Shown here: piece by piece, positions 10,301-21,254 of the stretch
Layout: every line of letters begins with the position of its first letter
How positions within the stretch are numbered: the first letter of the stretch is position 1
Assembly (NCBI GenBank): GCA_016199985.1
Contig: JACQFQ010000059.1
Coordinates: 1 to 64,000, forward strand
Source: Verrucomicrobiota bacterium
Lineage (GTDB): Bacteria; Verrucomicrobiota; Verrucomicrobiia; Limisphaerales; UBA11320
DNA: 64,000 bases
Direction: 5' to 3'
Position numbers and translations under genes: made by a program
Notes under the pieces: generated by a model
What the model saw: only the letters and a program-made list of their open reading frames with translations
Databases searched by the model: none
Told to the model about the DNA's origin: nothing

Positions 10301-13300
10301 CTGATGCAATCCCGCCACGCCGCTGAATCGCGAGTAGTACTTGGCTTCGGGCACGAGCGGGTAGAGGCCCGTGTCCTTGCCCGCCAGTGTGCTGCGTCCC
10401 TTCGACGGTCCTCGGAAGTTGACGCCGGCGTAATTGGCAAAGCCGTCGTGGTACGCCGCCGACCCCGGACGCTCCACGTAGCTCGGATCCGTCGCGTCCC
10501 CGACCCCCGTGAACAGCAGCACCGCCGGACGAAGCCCGTCGGCGGCCGCGCGTTCATCGCCGCGCAGGAAGGTTCCCGGCATGTGATACGCCCCCGCCGC
10601 AACATCGCTCGTGCGATGCGCAAACTCATCCGGCTTTCCGGTGAAGCCCCAGGTGAGGTTCTGCGCGGGCACGCCGCCGAAGGCGAGCAGACCGCCGTCG
10701 GACGTGAACTCGAGTCGCAGAGAGGGAGACGGGGTGAAAAGCAGGACCGCGGGCGGCAGCGAGGCGCCACTGCAGTTCGTGTCCGAACAGTCGCGCCGAT
10801 AGGGCACGGGCACGGCGTCGCTGAGCTGGAGATAGCTGCCGGCGGGATCAATGAGATCGTCCTGGATCGCGAGCCTTCCGCCGGCCGAGGGCAGGGGAGC
10901 GCTGACGTCGGGGCCCGTATAGGGGAAGTGGGGACGGAGCTCCGACGGATTCAGCTCCAATTGCATTTGGACGCGCGCCGAGCCGTTCACCGGATCCGGG
11001 CGGATGTAGATGGGGACGTCCGGGATGGCCGCCGCGTTCCGGTAATAGCCATCGTTGGACACGCGATCGGCGGCGGGCGGGTTTACCAGCTGCGCGCGAA
11101 GCGCGCCCAGATCGTCGTCCTCGGCCTGGCGGACGAACTCCAGCGTGTCGGCCTGGGGGATGTAGAATTCGCCGCCCGCGATGTTCCATTGGATGGAGGG
11201 GGAAGAGAACACCACAGGCTTGGTTTCCTCAGCGAAATAGAACCGCGTGGCAGCGGCGTCCATCGCCGCGGGGCTGAACACCAGGGGATCCGTCACCGGC
11301 TCCAGCGCCGCGGTGAGCGGAAGATTCGCGGCGACGACGTAGGGGTACTGCGCGCGAATCGTCGGATCGACCTGAACGCCGAATCCTGTGGGAAGAAAGG
11401 CGTAGTAGAATTGCGCCAGCGCACCCGAGGCGTTCAGCACGCCCACAAAAAAGTGTCGGATCCCGGCCGTCACGACAGGGGTTCGGGGGCCGATCGGGAA
11501 GCTGCCGTCCAGGTTGATCGCGGTGCCGTCGACCGCCAGGTTGACCTTGAACACGCCGCCTCCCCCGAAAGTGGCTTCGGGATGCCCCTCAATCACTCCG
11601 CCTTTGTCGGCAAGCTGCAGCTGGGTTTGGATGAAATCGGGCGCCGAGGAAGGGCCGGGCGCTGGGGAGTTGACTGGAGCGTTGAAGGTCGTGGGAATAT
11701 CCCCGAACAAGAGCCTGCCGTTGAAGTGCAGAAGCCGAACGGGGGGAGACTGCCGCGATTCGTCGAGGACCGGGCCGGCCCCGCCGGGGTCGTCGTGCGA
11801 AAGAGCCACGGTGGCGATGTAGGTGAGGTTGACCGAATCCAGGTTGGCGTCCGGTTCCATGCTGAGGGTTGGAGAGAGAACAACAAGGCCGGCGGGCTTG
11901 ACGGGATCGGATGCGTTGTAGGAGCCCAGCGCGATCACGCTGGAGGCCGTGGCGGGGGCCCGGTCCGCGATCGGCGTCGCGGCGGAGTCGGTCAGCGTGG
12001 CGTCCAGCGAAGTCTTCAGGACCAACGACGGCGGCGCGTCGCCGTAGTCGTAGATCCGACGGAAGGTCGCCCGGGTCAGGATGGGGAAGGCGGCCGCGGT
12101 GGTGTTCCGCACGGCCCAGCTCCGGGACAGCGACGCCGTGTCGAGCGCGGGAAGCAGCCTCGTGCTGGCGTCGCCGATACGGGCGAGCGAGGCGGCGCGG
12201 ACGAGCCCGGCAGGCGCGTTGCCGTTCGAGAGCCCGGTGATGTCCAGCGCGTCGTCGCCTGCGGCTTCATCGAAGTTGTAAGCGGACAACAGGCCAGACT
12301 CGGCGCCGGTCAGCGGCAGATGGGAGTAACGGTTGATCTCGGTCGCGGAAAGAGCCGCGTTCCAGAGCGAGACTCCGTCGATCTGTCCCTTGAAGAACAC
12401 TCCGCTTCCCGCGTAGACGCCGAACCGCAGATCCGCCGGAGAGGTCGTGGCCGCGGGCAGTCCGGTCCACGTCGTGGTGTTGGCCAGTTGACCATCGATG
12501 AAGGTGCGGCCCCCCCCGGTCGCGTCGACCACGAAAGCCACATGATGCCATTGATTGTCGGCGATGAACCGGTCGTTCGGCCCGGTGAATCCCGGCTCCA
12601 CGAAGCGCCCGACGCTTGCGTAATACCAAGGCGCCACGCGTCCAGCGTTCAGGGCAATCGCGTAGCCGTTGCCTGAATTGCCCACATACTTGGTGACAAT
12701 GCCCGGCCAGGCGCCGGTCCGCTGCGAAGTCTTCACCCACGCCATAACCGTCAAGGGGAGCGTGTTCAGGGCGTCCTTGTGCGGAGCGACGACCTGGTCC
12801 TTCACTCCGTCGGTGACAAGCGCCGAGGCCGCCATGGGCGAGAGAACGACGGGCGCGGTGGAAGGAACCCATTGCGGCGACGCCACCAGGTTGGCGACGC
12901 GCGCCGCCGGGGTGGAGTCGGTCGCGATATCGCCCCCGCCCTCATCGAATCGCCACCAGGAGACCAGACCGTCCTCCGACCCGGTCATTGAGCGATGCTT
13001 GAGGTAGTTCACTTCCGCGAGGCCGAGCGAACGATTCCAGATTGTGATTTCATCAAGGTCGCCCTGGAAGCGATCCGGATAATTGAAGTAGCGGCCGATC
13101 TGCAGCGGGGCGGATGTCACAGGCGCTCCCGCGGTCCCGGTCCAAGCGGAGGCGCCCACCTGCTGCCCGTCGAGAATCAGCCGGCCGCCGTTGGCGTCCA
13201 CGGTCATCGCGGCATGATGCCATCCCCCATCGGCCACCGTTGCCACCGATGTGGCATCGATGGCGAAGCTGCTGAACGCGCCCCCGCGGTAGAAGAATCC

Positions 13301-13612
13301 GCGCAATCGGCCGCCTTGGACAAGGACAGCCCAGCCCTGGCTGCTGCTATCCACGTATTTGCTGGCGACACCCTGGATGGAGGAGGTGTTTGTGGTGCGA
13401 AACCACGCCGTGATGGCGAACGGATAGGGGTTGAGCGCCGCGTCGGCAGGGCCCTGTAGGAAACCTGTTTTGCCGTCGAAGCGAAGCGCCGATCCGGACT
13501 GCGCCAGCGCGGGCAGCGGAGTGGCGAGACCGGCGCACAAGCAGACGATCAGAGTCCAGCCTCCTGAAAGGCATCGTCCGGCATAAAGCAATCTCTCGAG
13601 GCGCGGCATCAT
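7304..13612 (-). CDS. Giant exported protein with two LamG domains
   Basis: A 2102-residue secreted protein. After a signal peptide (about residues 1-37, ending ALPALAQS) come two tandem LamG/concanavalin A-like lectin domains (about 40-240 and 265-455), recognisable by repeated patterns such as PFAITAWFRT, GGWHHAAMTVD and GDLDEITIWN. A long beta-rich region of unknown fold follows. Residues roughly 1480-1800 are helical and heptad-like, rich in Ala, Leu, Asp and Gln, with repeated predicted coils. The C-terminus is glycine-rich with a cluster of cysteines (CGKLGYCPFCVEGC). It ends with TAG at 7304. It is first in a three-gene run of large exported proteins and starts 79 bases after the DUF1501 stop. 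It may be an adhesin or a scaffold. Function is not established by the sequence. Confidence 0.78.
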   Translation of the reverse strand: MMPRLERLLYAGRCLSGGWTLIVCLCAGLATPLPALAQSGSALRFDGKTGFLQGPADAALNPYPFAITAWFRTTNTSSIQGVASKYVDSSSQGWAVLVQGGRLRGFFYRGGAFSSFAIDATSVATVADGGWHHAAMTVDANGGRLILDGQQVGASAWTGTAGAPVTSAPLQIGRYFNYPDRFQGDLDEITIWNRSLGLAEVNYLKHRSMTGSEDGLVSWWRFDEGGGDIATDSTPAARVANLVASPQWVPSTAPVVLSPMAASALVTDGVKDQVVAPHKDALNTLPLTVMAWVKTSQRTGAWPGIVTKYVGNSGNGYAIALNAGRVAPWYYASVGRFVEPGFTGPNDRFIADNQWHHVAFVVDATGGGRTFIDGQLANTTTWTGLPAATTSPADLRFGVYAGSGVFFKGQIDGVSLWNAALSATEINRYSHLPLTGAESGLLSAYNFDEAAGDDALDITGLSNGNAPAGLVRAASLARIGDASTRLLPALDTASLSRSWAVRNTTAAAFPILTRATFRRIYDYGDAPPSLVLKTSLDATLTDSAATPIADRAPATASSVIALGSYNASDPVKPAGLVVLSPTLSMEPDANLDSVNLTYIATVALSHDDPGGAGPVLDESRQSPPVRLLHFNGRLLFGDIPTTFNAPVNSPAPGPSSAPDFIQTQLQLADKGGVIEGHPEATFGGGGVFKVNLAVDGTAINLDGSFPIGPRTPVVTAGIRHFFVGVLNASGALAQFYYAFLPTGFGVQVDPTIRAQYPYVVAANLPLTAALEPVTDPLVFSPAAMDAAATRFYFAEETKPVVFSSPSIQWNIAGGEFYIPQADTLEFVRQAEDDDLGALRAQLVNPPAADRVSNDGYYRNAAAIPDVPIYIRPDPVNGSARVQMQLELNPSELRPHFPYTGPDVSAPLPSAGGRLAIQDDLIDPAGSYLQLSDAVPVPYRRDCSDTNCSGASLPPAVLLFTPSPSLRLEFTSDGGLLAFGGVPAQNLTWGFTGKPDEFAHRTSDVAAGAYHMPGTFLRGDERAAADGLRPAVLLFTGVGDATDPSYVERPGSAAYHDGFANYAGVNFRGPSKGRSTLAGKDTGLYPLVPEAKYYSRFSGVAGLHQASSFPGSLPLSGYAMTFSRFALSFLDSSTWESRTDGRITFQEQPSGFFVDFERMKFLCRGSLADAQLPPNTPQKHLNYWNADFLPLSMEFRETTTRPCAVDERFLVLGVQTKLPFIPEALHASLAFKPNGNLGVPSEKIRGVDSRFAVPGQLSLQGSGGSFFKINTAGDGYFNNWEAPGRPNEGFYNLVGRVDLPFFEDSKVHLHVTPITAEASTIAIMGGWRAADQGGPNYGWKEGTDDFFNTKKFDPTSRGFPGRSVDGSRAITVQQYRQSDALDFHPRAQRDWIEVAKFDYPLVWNSVLREFASFEDSKVILPIIDVNSRLKELTPGKVDLDFAQDLDLKLPRIKLLDLANDAINEISSPLNSLSNVVREAFGDALSASGLTRGFRSMQRALRDDAAGFFRPVLEPALDPIVDAIYAKLAADLAVNPTTFSNHVSGIVADGAVGLQNAIRNINGAAGQANTVVGQVDGTLADIDDTLGLFLRIMEKGGDGKRHVIQLILKKIAGDQAPALGIVGAIADPIADDLLKDLEPTLAKVQERLQETRNELGGVRGQLSSATGGFSKALSAVAGNANALSDYMRLAGTGMSNLMASAITPARDYFTANPAAAKRAIRERLIVAFLSSQMPSKYQQTFKQFLYDDDAIVNQLTETLFQQINQSIRNGLASQLGDAKDGSFSAMKGIGLMSSSLASAQIRGAPTFNGDALRKIRLDAKVKFKLPDDLDFTAYMEIRELDSQSTPLDCIPPGAPAAEIIIGAADVPLKWPGVSASGVPLTLTVEARWTQQSGTVLGVGGLILIKGEAGFKGCTVKAIGAALAVGEFENYFAAKAAGTILILGVPVDVQAGLFAGKACSLDPLIFVDPEAGKVLGNPLGFTGVYVQFGGGLSLSEILFGVSNCFLDAEATVSTAVYYQDGPRSGKLGMRQKVALDLSLLCLIEGHADLTLFASAEFGSDGYVLILGGEANICGKLGYCPFCVEGCAGLSIRGEVRDGKIDYHLD

Positions 13613-13691
13613 TCCACCCCGTACTTGTGGAAGCGGCGCGTGGGGTTACAGGAAATCGGGTGTCAGAGGAGGGAGGGAGCGGAAACTCTTC

Positions 13692-15157
<1,466 letters not shown>

Positions 15158-15161
<4 letters not shown>

Positions 15162-18100
15162 TCCACATAAACAAATTCGTTCGCGCAGAGCAAGAGCTGG
15201 CAATAGCGCTCGAGCCGCCGCGCCGAATCCCCGCCTTGAAGGATCTCCCGGCCGATGGCCATCTCCTCGCCGCGCGGAGGCCGGCCCAGGACCAGACGAT
15301 ACGCGCCGCGAACCTGATCCTCCGGAGTCGAGGGCAAACATTCGGTTTCCACCCGTCGCGCAATCGCGGCGGCGATCGCGGCGGTGAAAGGATCGTTCAG
15401 TAGAAAGAGGGCCTGGGGCGCGACCGTCGAGACGTTCCGGCGTTCCACAATCGCGCCGCAGTCGGGGGCGTCGAAGACCGACGCAAACCCGGACTTCGCG
15501 CCGGTGCGGACCGACATGAGGTAGAGCGAACGACGAGGCGATGCCACATCCTGAAAGCCCGGGCCTCCGCGAGAGCGATCGAGCCGGCCCGCCACCGAGA
15601 GGAGAGCGTCCCGCAAGGACTCGGCGTCCAGCCGGGATCGGCTCATCCGCGCGAGCAGCCGATTCTCAGGGTCGGCGGCCAGCGCGGGAGGCGAAGCCTC
15701 GCTCGATTGCTGATACGTCGACGAAAGCATTATCAGCCGGTGCATCGCTTTCATGGACCCCCCCGACTCAATGAGCCGCGAGGCCAGGTAATCCAGCAGT
15801 TCCGGGTGGGTGGGTCGCTCGCCCCGCTTCCCGAAGTTGGTCGAGGTGCGAACGATGCCTTCGCCGAAATGATGCTGCCAGATCCGGTTGACCGCCACAC
15901 GGGCCGTGAGCGGATTCTCCGGGCGCGCGATCCAGTCGGCCAATCGGACGCGTCCGCTGCCCTCAGTGATGGGCGCTTGATTTTCGCCGGCGAGAATCCT
16001 CGGAAATCCGCGAGCAACCGTCTTGCCCGGATTGTTGTGGTTGCCTCGGAGATAAACGCGGGCGTCCTTGAAGCCTTCGTGCTTGGTGCTGGCGGGGCCG
16101 CCATCCTGCACGACTACGGCGAGCGGAATGTTCGTGGGGATGCTGGCTCTGAGCGCGGTCAACGCGGCCTGGGTCTGCTGAACGCGCGTTGTCGATTCCG
16201 AGGCCATGCCGGCGTCGCGCTCGGCGGCCTCGAGCCAGAACGGGCCGCGCGGAGAGCAGAGCTCGGCGTAAACGACTTCGAGCGCGCTCGGTGGATCCGG
16301 TTCAGGTCCGTCGGACCGCAGCCATGCGTCGCGCATCTCCCTTTCCACCGTGGCGCGCGTCGCGGCGTCGAGAGGTTGCGCGTAGGCGCGAATCTCGGCC
16401 ACGTCGCCGCGGAACCGGGCGCTGTCGCCGGCGCCGGGACCGCCGATGCGGAGCGCCTGGATATTCTCGGCGGAGGATATTCCCCCCGTCGCGGCGCCCT
16501 GGCCCGCCACCATTCCTTCCCGATACAGGGTCGCGCCCTTAAGATCCCAAACAAGGCTCACCATCTCGAAGTTGGCGTTCGTTCGCGCCGGCGCGATGAC
16601 ATCTCCGTTGACGCCTTCCCTTCGCAGGATCGCATGAAGTCCGCCTCCGCCCAGCGGCATCAGGCCGAGGCCATGTCGCCCTGTGTTGGAATCTTCCCAG
16701 CCGATCAACCGCTGCCCGCTGTCCGCCCTGTCGGCGGCGCGGTAAACGATGAAGAGGCTGCCGATGGGCGGCGCTGATCCCTGAATCTCCAGTAGTTCCT
16801 TGCCTGTGAAGCGCAGAATGGTCCGGGTTCGCCCGGCGAGGGTGATGTTGGTGCGGATCGGCGCAAGCGTGCCGGATGCGGCCGAGGCGAAGCGCGCCGT
16901 CGAACGGGCGCGATTGGGCCAGAACTGGACCCGGCCATCGCTGGTTGTCGCCAAGCCGGGATCGTCCGCGCGAAGATGGATGATCCCGGATGATCCGGCG
17001 GATCGGCTTGGGCCGTCCGCCGCTTCCCTGCGTCGCGCGGCCACGGCGGACAGGGCGCTTTCCATTTCGCGGGCCGCGCGCGCGACGATGGCTTCCGCGT
17101 CCTGCTGGCCTTCAGCGGCGGCCACCGCTCGCAGCCAGGCCGCCCAGCCGTCTTGTGATGGCGCGGATCCCGCAGCGCGGTGTTGAGCGTTCTTGTCGCT
17201 GCGCCACCCGAAATAATCCAGCCAACGCGCGAAGACTTTCGCGTTGAGCGAGCGCGCTTCCGCAAGCTCCGCCACAAGGAGCGGCGTGGCGGAGGCGGAA
17301 CGTCGTTTGTATTCCCAGGCGGCGATGAGGTAGCGGGCGGTCTGTTCAGCGACGAGGCGTTCCACTAGCTGGACGTGTTCCCATTCGGCTTCGGCTTGGA
17401 GACTTCGCAGCGAGCTCTCCAACTCCTTGGCGCGCGCTTTCCGGGCTTCGATTCTTTCCAGCTCCGCCCTCGGAAGAAGCGGCGCTCGGACCAGCGGAGT
17501 GTTGCCGGGAACGGGACTGGGGATGAGGCGAGTGCTGAAGAAGATGCCCGCAAGCGAGTAGTAGTCCTCGATCGAGATGGGATCGAACTTGTGATCGTGG
17601 CACCGGGCGCATCCGAGAGTGAGCCCAAGGAAAGCCCGGCCCACGACATCGACCTGATCGTTCACGTAGTCGGCGATCATCAGATCCTTGTCGACATCGC
17701 CAGGAACGAAATCGGCGATCGCCAGCAACCCGGTGGCGACCAGCGCGTCGGCGTCGATGCGCTCCGGGTCGCGCGGCTGAAGAAGATCCCCGGCGATCTG
17801 GAGTCGGATGAACTCGGCGTAGGGCAGGTCGCGGTTATGCGCGTCGACCACCCAGTCGCGATACCTCCATGCCTCGCGGAAATCGCTTTCCGGGGGCAGC
17901 TGGATCAGGTCGCGGGCGTCGGCGTACCGGACGACATCCAGCCAGTGACGCGCCCAGCGCTCACCGTAGGCGGGCGAGGCGAGCAGGCGCTCAACCACTC
18001 GGGCAAAAGCGTCGGGCGACCGGTCTTCAAGAAACGCGTCAACCTCCGAGGGCGTTGGCGGCAGGCCCGTCAGATCGTAGGTCGCGCGACGGAGAAGCGT

Positions 18101-18400
18101 GCGCCGCTCCGCGCGAGGCGCTGGGGAGAGATGATGCTCGGCCGCCTTGGCGACAATGAAGCGATCGATCGGATTCTCGATCCAGCGTTCGTTCGCGACC
18201 GAAGGAGGCGTTGGATCCGTCAGGGCTTGGAAAGCCCAGTGATCGGATTTGCGGCTCGGCGCCGTCGGCGTGTTTGTGTCGGAGGCGCGGGCCGCAATGG
18301 CGTCGGCCAACGCGATCACAGCGCATATCGCGACTCCGAGCGCGGCGCGCCTCGAGGAAAGGCGCCGGGCAAGGTCCATCGCAGCGCGGTGAAGCCACAT
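15158..18400 (-). CDS. DUF1549/DUF1553 exported protein with LamG insert
   Basis: A 1080-residue exported protein with a signal peptide (hydrophobic AALGVAICAVIALADAIAARA). The N-terminal half matches DUF1549 (WIENPIDRFIVAK, RRATYDLTGLPPTPSEV, YGERWARHWLDVVRYAD). The C-terminal half matches DUF1553 (LADWIARPENPLTARVAVNR, IWQHHFGEGIV, TSTNFGKRGERPTHPELLDY). Between them, about residues 480-690, sits a LamG/concanavalin A-like domain (FRGDVAEIRAYAQPLDA). A CxxCH-type cytochrome domain, common in relatives, is absent, although GCARCHDHKFDPIS inside DUF1549 is a heme-c-like CxxCH. The start at 18400 lies 6 bases after the response regulator stop, so it may be co-transcribed with the two-component genes. 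Confidence 0.87.
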
Positions 18401-18406
18401 CAGTTT

Positions 18407-19171
18407 CTAGACTCCAAACACCTGCTTGAGCTTATCGCGGTAGTTGCGGCTGGCGTTGAGCTTCGTGCCGTCGTGCAGCACCACGACGTAGTCCCCGTGG
18501 AAGAGGGAGTGAAGCTCCTTCACGCGCTCCACGTTGACGATGATGGATCGGCTCACGCGCAGGAACTTCTTGTTCTCCAGCTGGGCTTCCATCGAGTTCA
18601 TCGTGTCGCGGATCATGTGGGACAGCTTGCCCACATGGAGCGTGACGTAGTTGTCGGCGGACTCGATCCAGTCGATGTCCTCGGGACGCAGCAGCGTGAT
18701 CCGGCCGCCGCTTTTCACTGAGATGCGATCGGGCGCTGGCTTCTGAGGACGGACCTCCTCGAGGAGCTGGTCGAGTCGCGCCTGTGTCTCCGAGGTTGCG
18801 GACGGCTTCAGGGATCTGCGGGCCTTGTCGAGCGCGGCGACGAGCCGCTCTTTGTCGAAGGGCTTGAGCAGGTAGTCCACCGCGTGCACCTCGAAGGCCT
18901 TCACCGCGAACTTATCGAACGCGGTGGTGAAGATCACCAGGGGGCGGGCTTCGGCGGGCGTGGCGGCCAGCACCGCGAAGCCGTCGATCTCGGGCATTTG
19001 CACATCGAGAAAGACGAGCTCGGGCCTGAGCCCGCGGATCGCCTCGATGGCTTCGGCGCCCGACGCGCACTCGCGGAGGATCTCCACCTCCGGCTGGTCG
19101 GAGAGGAGCCGCCGCATCCGCTCCCGGGCGAGCGGTTCGTCGTCAACGATCAGTATGTGAAGCTTCTTCAT
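18407..19171 (-). CDS. LytTR-family response regulator
   Basis: A cytoplasmic two-component response regulator of 254 residues. The receiver domain occupies about residues 3-118, with the acidic pair at D10/D11, the phospho-acceptor D56 in VFLDVQMPEIDG, the conserved TT near residue 84 and the KPFD loop near residue 106. A linker leads to a C-terminal LytTR DNA-binding domain (about 150-250), recognised by DIDWIESADNYVTLHVG and FLRVSRSIIVNV. The start is the ATG at 19171, which overlaps the kinase stop (ATGA). It probably activates promoters in response to the partner kinase. The downstream genes are obvious candidate targets, but that is inference. Confidence 0.93.
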   Translation of the reverse strand: MKKLHILIVDDEPLARERMRRLLSDQPEVEILRECASGAEAIEAIRGLRPELVFLDVQMPEIDGFAVLAATPAEARPLVIFTTAFDKFAVKAFEVHAVDYLLKPFDKERLVAALDKARRSLKPSATSETQARLDQLLEEVRPQKPAPDRISVKSGGRITLLRPEDIDWIESADNYVTLHVGKLSHMIRDTMNSMEAQLENKKFLRVSRSIIVNVERVKELHSLFHGDYVVVLHDGTKLNASRNYRDKLKQVFGV

Positions 19172-20280
19172 GGGGTCTGGTGGTCTGTCGACGTGGCCGC
19201 GGGAATGCGGATGCGAACCCGGCATCCGCCGCCGGGGTTGCCCTCGATGGCGAGGGTGAAGCGATCCTGGTAGAGCTCGCGGAGGCGCGCGCGGGTGTTG
19301 GACAGGCCGATGCCCTCGCGGGAGAGCCCGCCCGGGGGCAGGCCGGCTCCGTTGTCCGCGACGACGAGTTCCAGTTCGCCCGGTTCCTTCACGGCTTTCA
19401 CTTGAATGAGGCCTGGACGCGACTGCGCCTCGATGCCGTGGCGGATCGCGTTTTCGACCAGCGGTTGAAGTATCAAACTTGGGACCAGGACGTCGAGAGC
19501 GTCTTCGGGAATATGCAAGTCGACCGTGAGCCTCGGTCCAAAGCGCACCTGCTCGAGGTCGAGGTAGCGACGCACCAGCTCGAGCTCCCGCTGCAGGGGG
19601 ACCTGTTGCGTGTCGCTCGAGTCCAGCGCGGCGCGGAGCAGGCCGCTAAGGCGCGTGATCATTCGCTCGGCGCCGTCGGGGTTCGTGTGCACCAGCTCCG
19701 CGATCGCGTTCAGGGAGTTGAATAGAAAATGCGGATTCAGCTGCATCTGGAGGGCCTGAAGCTTCGCCTGCGCCAGGCTGCGCTCGAGCTCGATCATGCG
19801 CACGCTTCGCTCCTGGAACTTGCGGTAGTAATCCAGGGCGTGAGTGACGCTCGCGACCACCCAGTAGATGAGCAGATTGAAATACCAGGTCTTGATCGTG
19901 AGGAGCGAGACCGCCTCGCGCAGGCCGATGACGCGGCCGTCCGGCGCGCCATGCCATAGCGTGACCACGCCGCGGAGGGCGATATACGCCGCTGAAAAAA
20001 ACACGCTCGCCACAAGATGGACCCCCAGGCAGCGGAGCCACTGCGGGCTTTCGAGGTTCCAGCGGCGAGTGAGCTGAACGGGGATGAAGGACAGGACCGC
20101 GAACACGTACCAGTCCGCGAGCGAGTAGATGAGCGCCTGTCGCCACAGAATGGGCCGGCCGATCTGCGCGCTCGAGATGTAGAACTGGCCGGTGAAGCAG
20201 AGGGCGATCAGCGTCCAAAAGGCGAAAGGAAGCAGCGCCCGTCGCGGCGCGAGGGATTGAATCGGTGGCTCGATCATCAA
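19168..20280 (-). CDS. LytS/YehU-type sensor histidine kinase
   Basis: A membrane histidine kinase of 370 residues. The N-terminal half has four likely membrane helices (about residues 17-36, 50-70, 83-103 and 130-148). A short coiled stretch follows, then the His_kinase domain with phospho-acceptor H184 in LQMQLNPHFLFNSLNAIAEL. The C-terminus is the HATPase domain, with N-box PLVENAIRHG and G-boxes DNGAGLPPGG and GIGLSNTRARL. There is no recognisable periplasmic sensor domain, so the signal is probably sensed in or near the membrane. It forms one unit with the LytTR regulator downstream through a 4-base overlap. Confidence 0.93.
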   Translation of the reverse strand: MMIEPPIQSLAPRRALLPFAFWTLIALCFTGQFYISSAQIGRPILWRQALIYSLADWYVFAVLSFIPVQLTRRWNLESPQWLRCLGVHLVASVFFSAAYIALRGVVTLWHGAPDGRVIGLREAVSLLTIKTWYFNLLIYWVVASVTHALDYYRKFQERSVRMIELERSLAQAKLQALQMQLNPHFLFNSLNAIAELVHTNPDGAERMITRLSGLLRAALDSSDTQQVPLQRELELVRRYLDLEQVRFGPRLTVDLHIPEDALDVLVPSLILQPLVENAIRHGIEAQSRPGLIQVKAVKEPGELELVVADNGAGLPPGGLSREGIGLSNTRARLRELYQDRFTLAIEGNPGGGCRVRIRIPAATSTDHQTP

Positions 20281-20368
20281 AATGTGCGAATGCGCGCATC
20301 AGAGCACCGCCCCCAAGCGGGAGACAATCCAAATGAGAGAGGGCGCCTCAGGCCAGGTACAAAAGAAA

Positions 20369-20406
20369 CCCGGCCGGTCGATGTGTACCAGTATCGACCA
20401 GCCGGG
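20369..20406 (-). terminator. Terminator-like hairpin in the kinase leader
   Basis: Read on the minus strand, a 14-base stem (CCCGGCTGGTCGAT with ATCGACCGGCCGGG, one G-U pair) encloses a 10-base loop and is followed by TTTCTTTTG. This looks like a rho-independent terminator. It lies about 90 bases before the histidine kinase start, and no convincing minus-strand gene lies upstream of it. It could be an attenuator in the leader of the kinase operon, or the end of a small RNA. Confidence 0.6.
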
Positions 20407-21254
20407 TGTACCAACCCTTCTCTGTCACCAACTACGATATCAGAGGTAGGGATAATCTAAGCGACCTTACGGAGCGCGGTGTGCACATTGCCGCGGCTGC
20501 TCCTGGGGTCGCTTTATCCCTGAGCTCTCGCGGGAGGAATGCGGCGGTTCACGCTAGAGCTCTGGGACAAAAGATCAGCGGAACGTTCCCCTACAAGGAC
20601 GACTACGTGCCCGGAATTATTTCATAGCCGTCCCTTTCGGAGGCGTTCCGCTTAAATTATCAAAGATCAAAAAAACGAGCGGTCGGCCATTACGCCGGAT
20701 ACCACACCGGTCTTGATGGAGCTCTTCGCTTCGTTCCCGCTTCAGGCGCCGCATCCACCAGCGCGCGCAATGGACTCAAAGGCCTTCAATCGCGCTATAC
20801 CTACGCCGCTCGTTTGCCCTATGACTCCCGCGTCGCCCGGCGGCTGATTCCGTTCGTGCCGATCCCATCATCGATCTTGCTCTGCTTGACTCCGCCGTGT
20901 TCGCCCAGGAGTAAACCACCTACTGCTAGATCCATGCCATGGAATGGGACAGGGGCGGGAATTGAAAAACACCAATAAAAGCGCCTGGAGACCCTGGTGA
21001 GACGATCCTCAGCCGCGGTCAGGCAGGAGGGAGTGGGGTCAAATCCCCATTGAGGCTGGCGTCGGGTTGGGGTCAAAGCCCCGATGGAGGGGGCCCACCA
21101 TTTGACCCGGTGCGACGCGACGTTGTGGACGCCTTCGTCGTGACGAAGCGTCCCAGCCCGGCGCTATGCGCAGCTGAGAGCTGCGCGGCATTCACGGACG
21201 CCGCCTGTGTTCCCCCTTGCATATCCCGGGCGCGCTTTTTACCGTGGGCCGCAG
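20407..21254. other. Long intergenic region, no gene recognised
   Basis: About 850 bases without a supported gene. Short open frames on both strands have no recognisable protein features. Around 20680-20950 one plus-strand frame stays open and has a mildly protein-like composition, but I cannot match it to anything, so a decayed gene is possible. The right part carries REP-like GGGGTCAAA elements, listed separately. Confidence 0.45.
21035..21108. repeat. REP-like GGGGTCAAA repeats
   Basis: Two near-palindromes, GGGGTCAAATCCCC at 21035-21048 and GGGGTCAAAGCCCC at 21069-21082, are followed by an inverted copy of the core, TTTGACCC, at 21101-21108. Spacing and form resemble bacterial REP elements that accompany REP-associated tyrosine transposases. 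No such transposase is present in the window. Confidence 0.55.

Noticed and set aside
20819..21076. Minus-strand frame of 85 codons in the intergenic region.
   Set aside because: Its beginning is the GGGGTCAAA repeat translated. No protein-like features.
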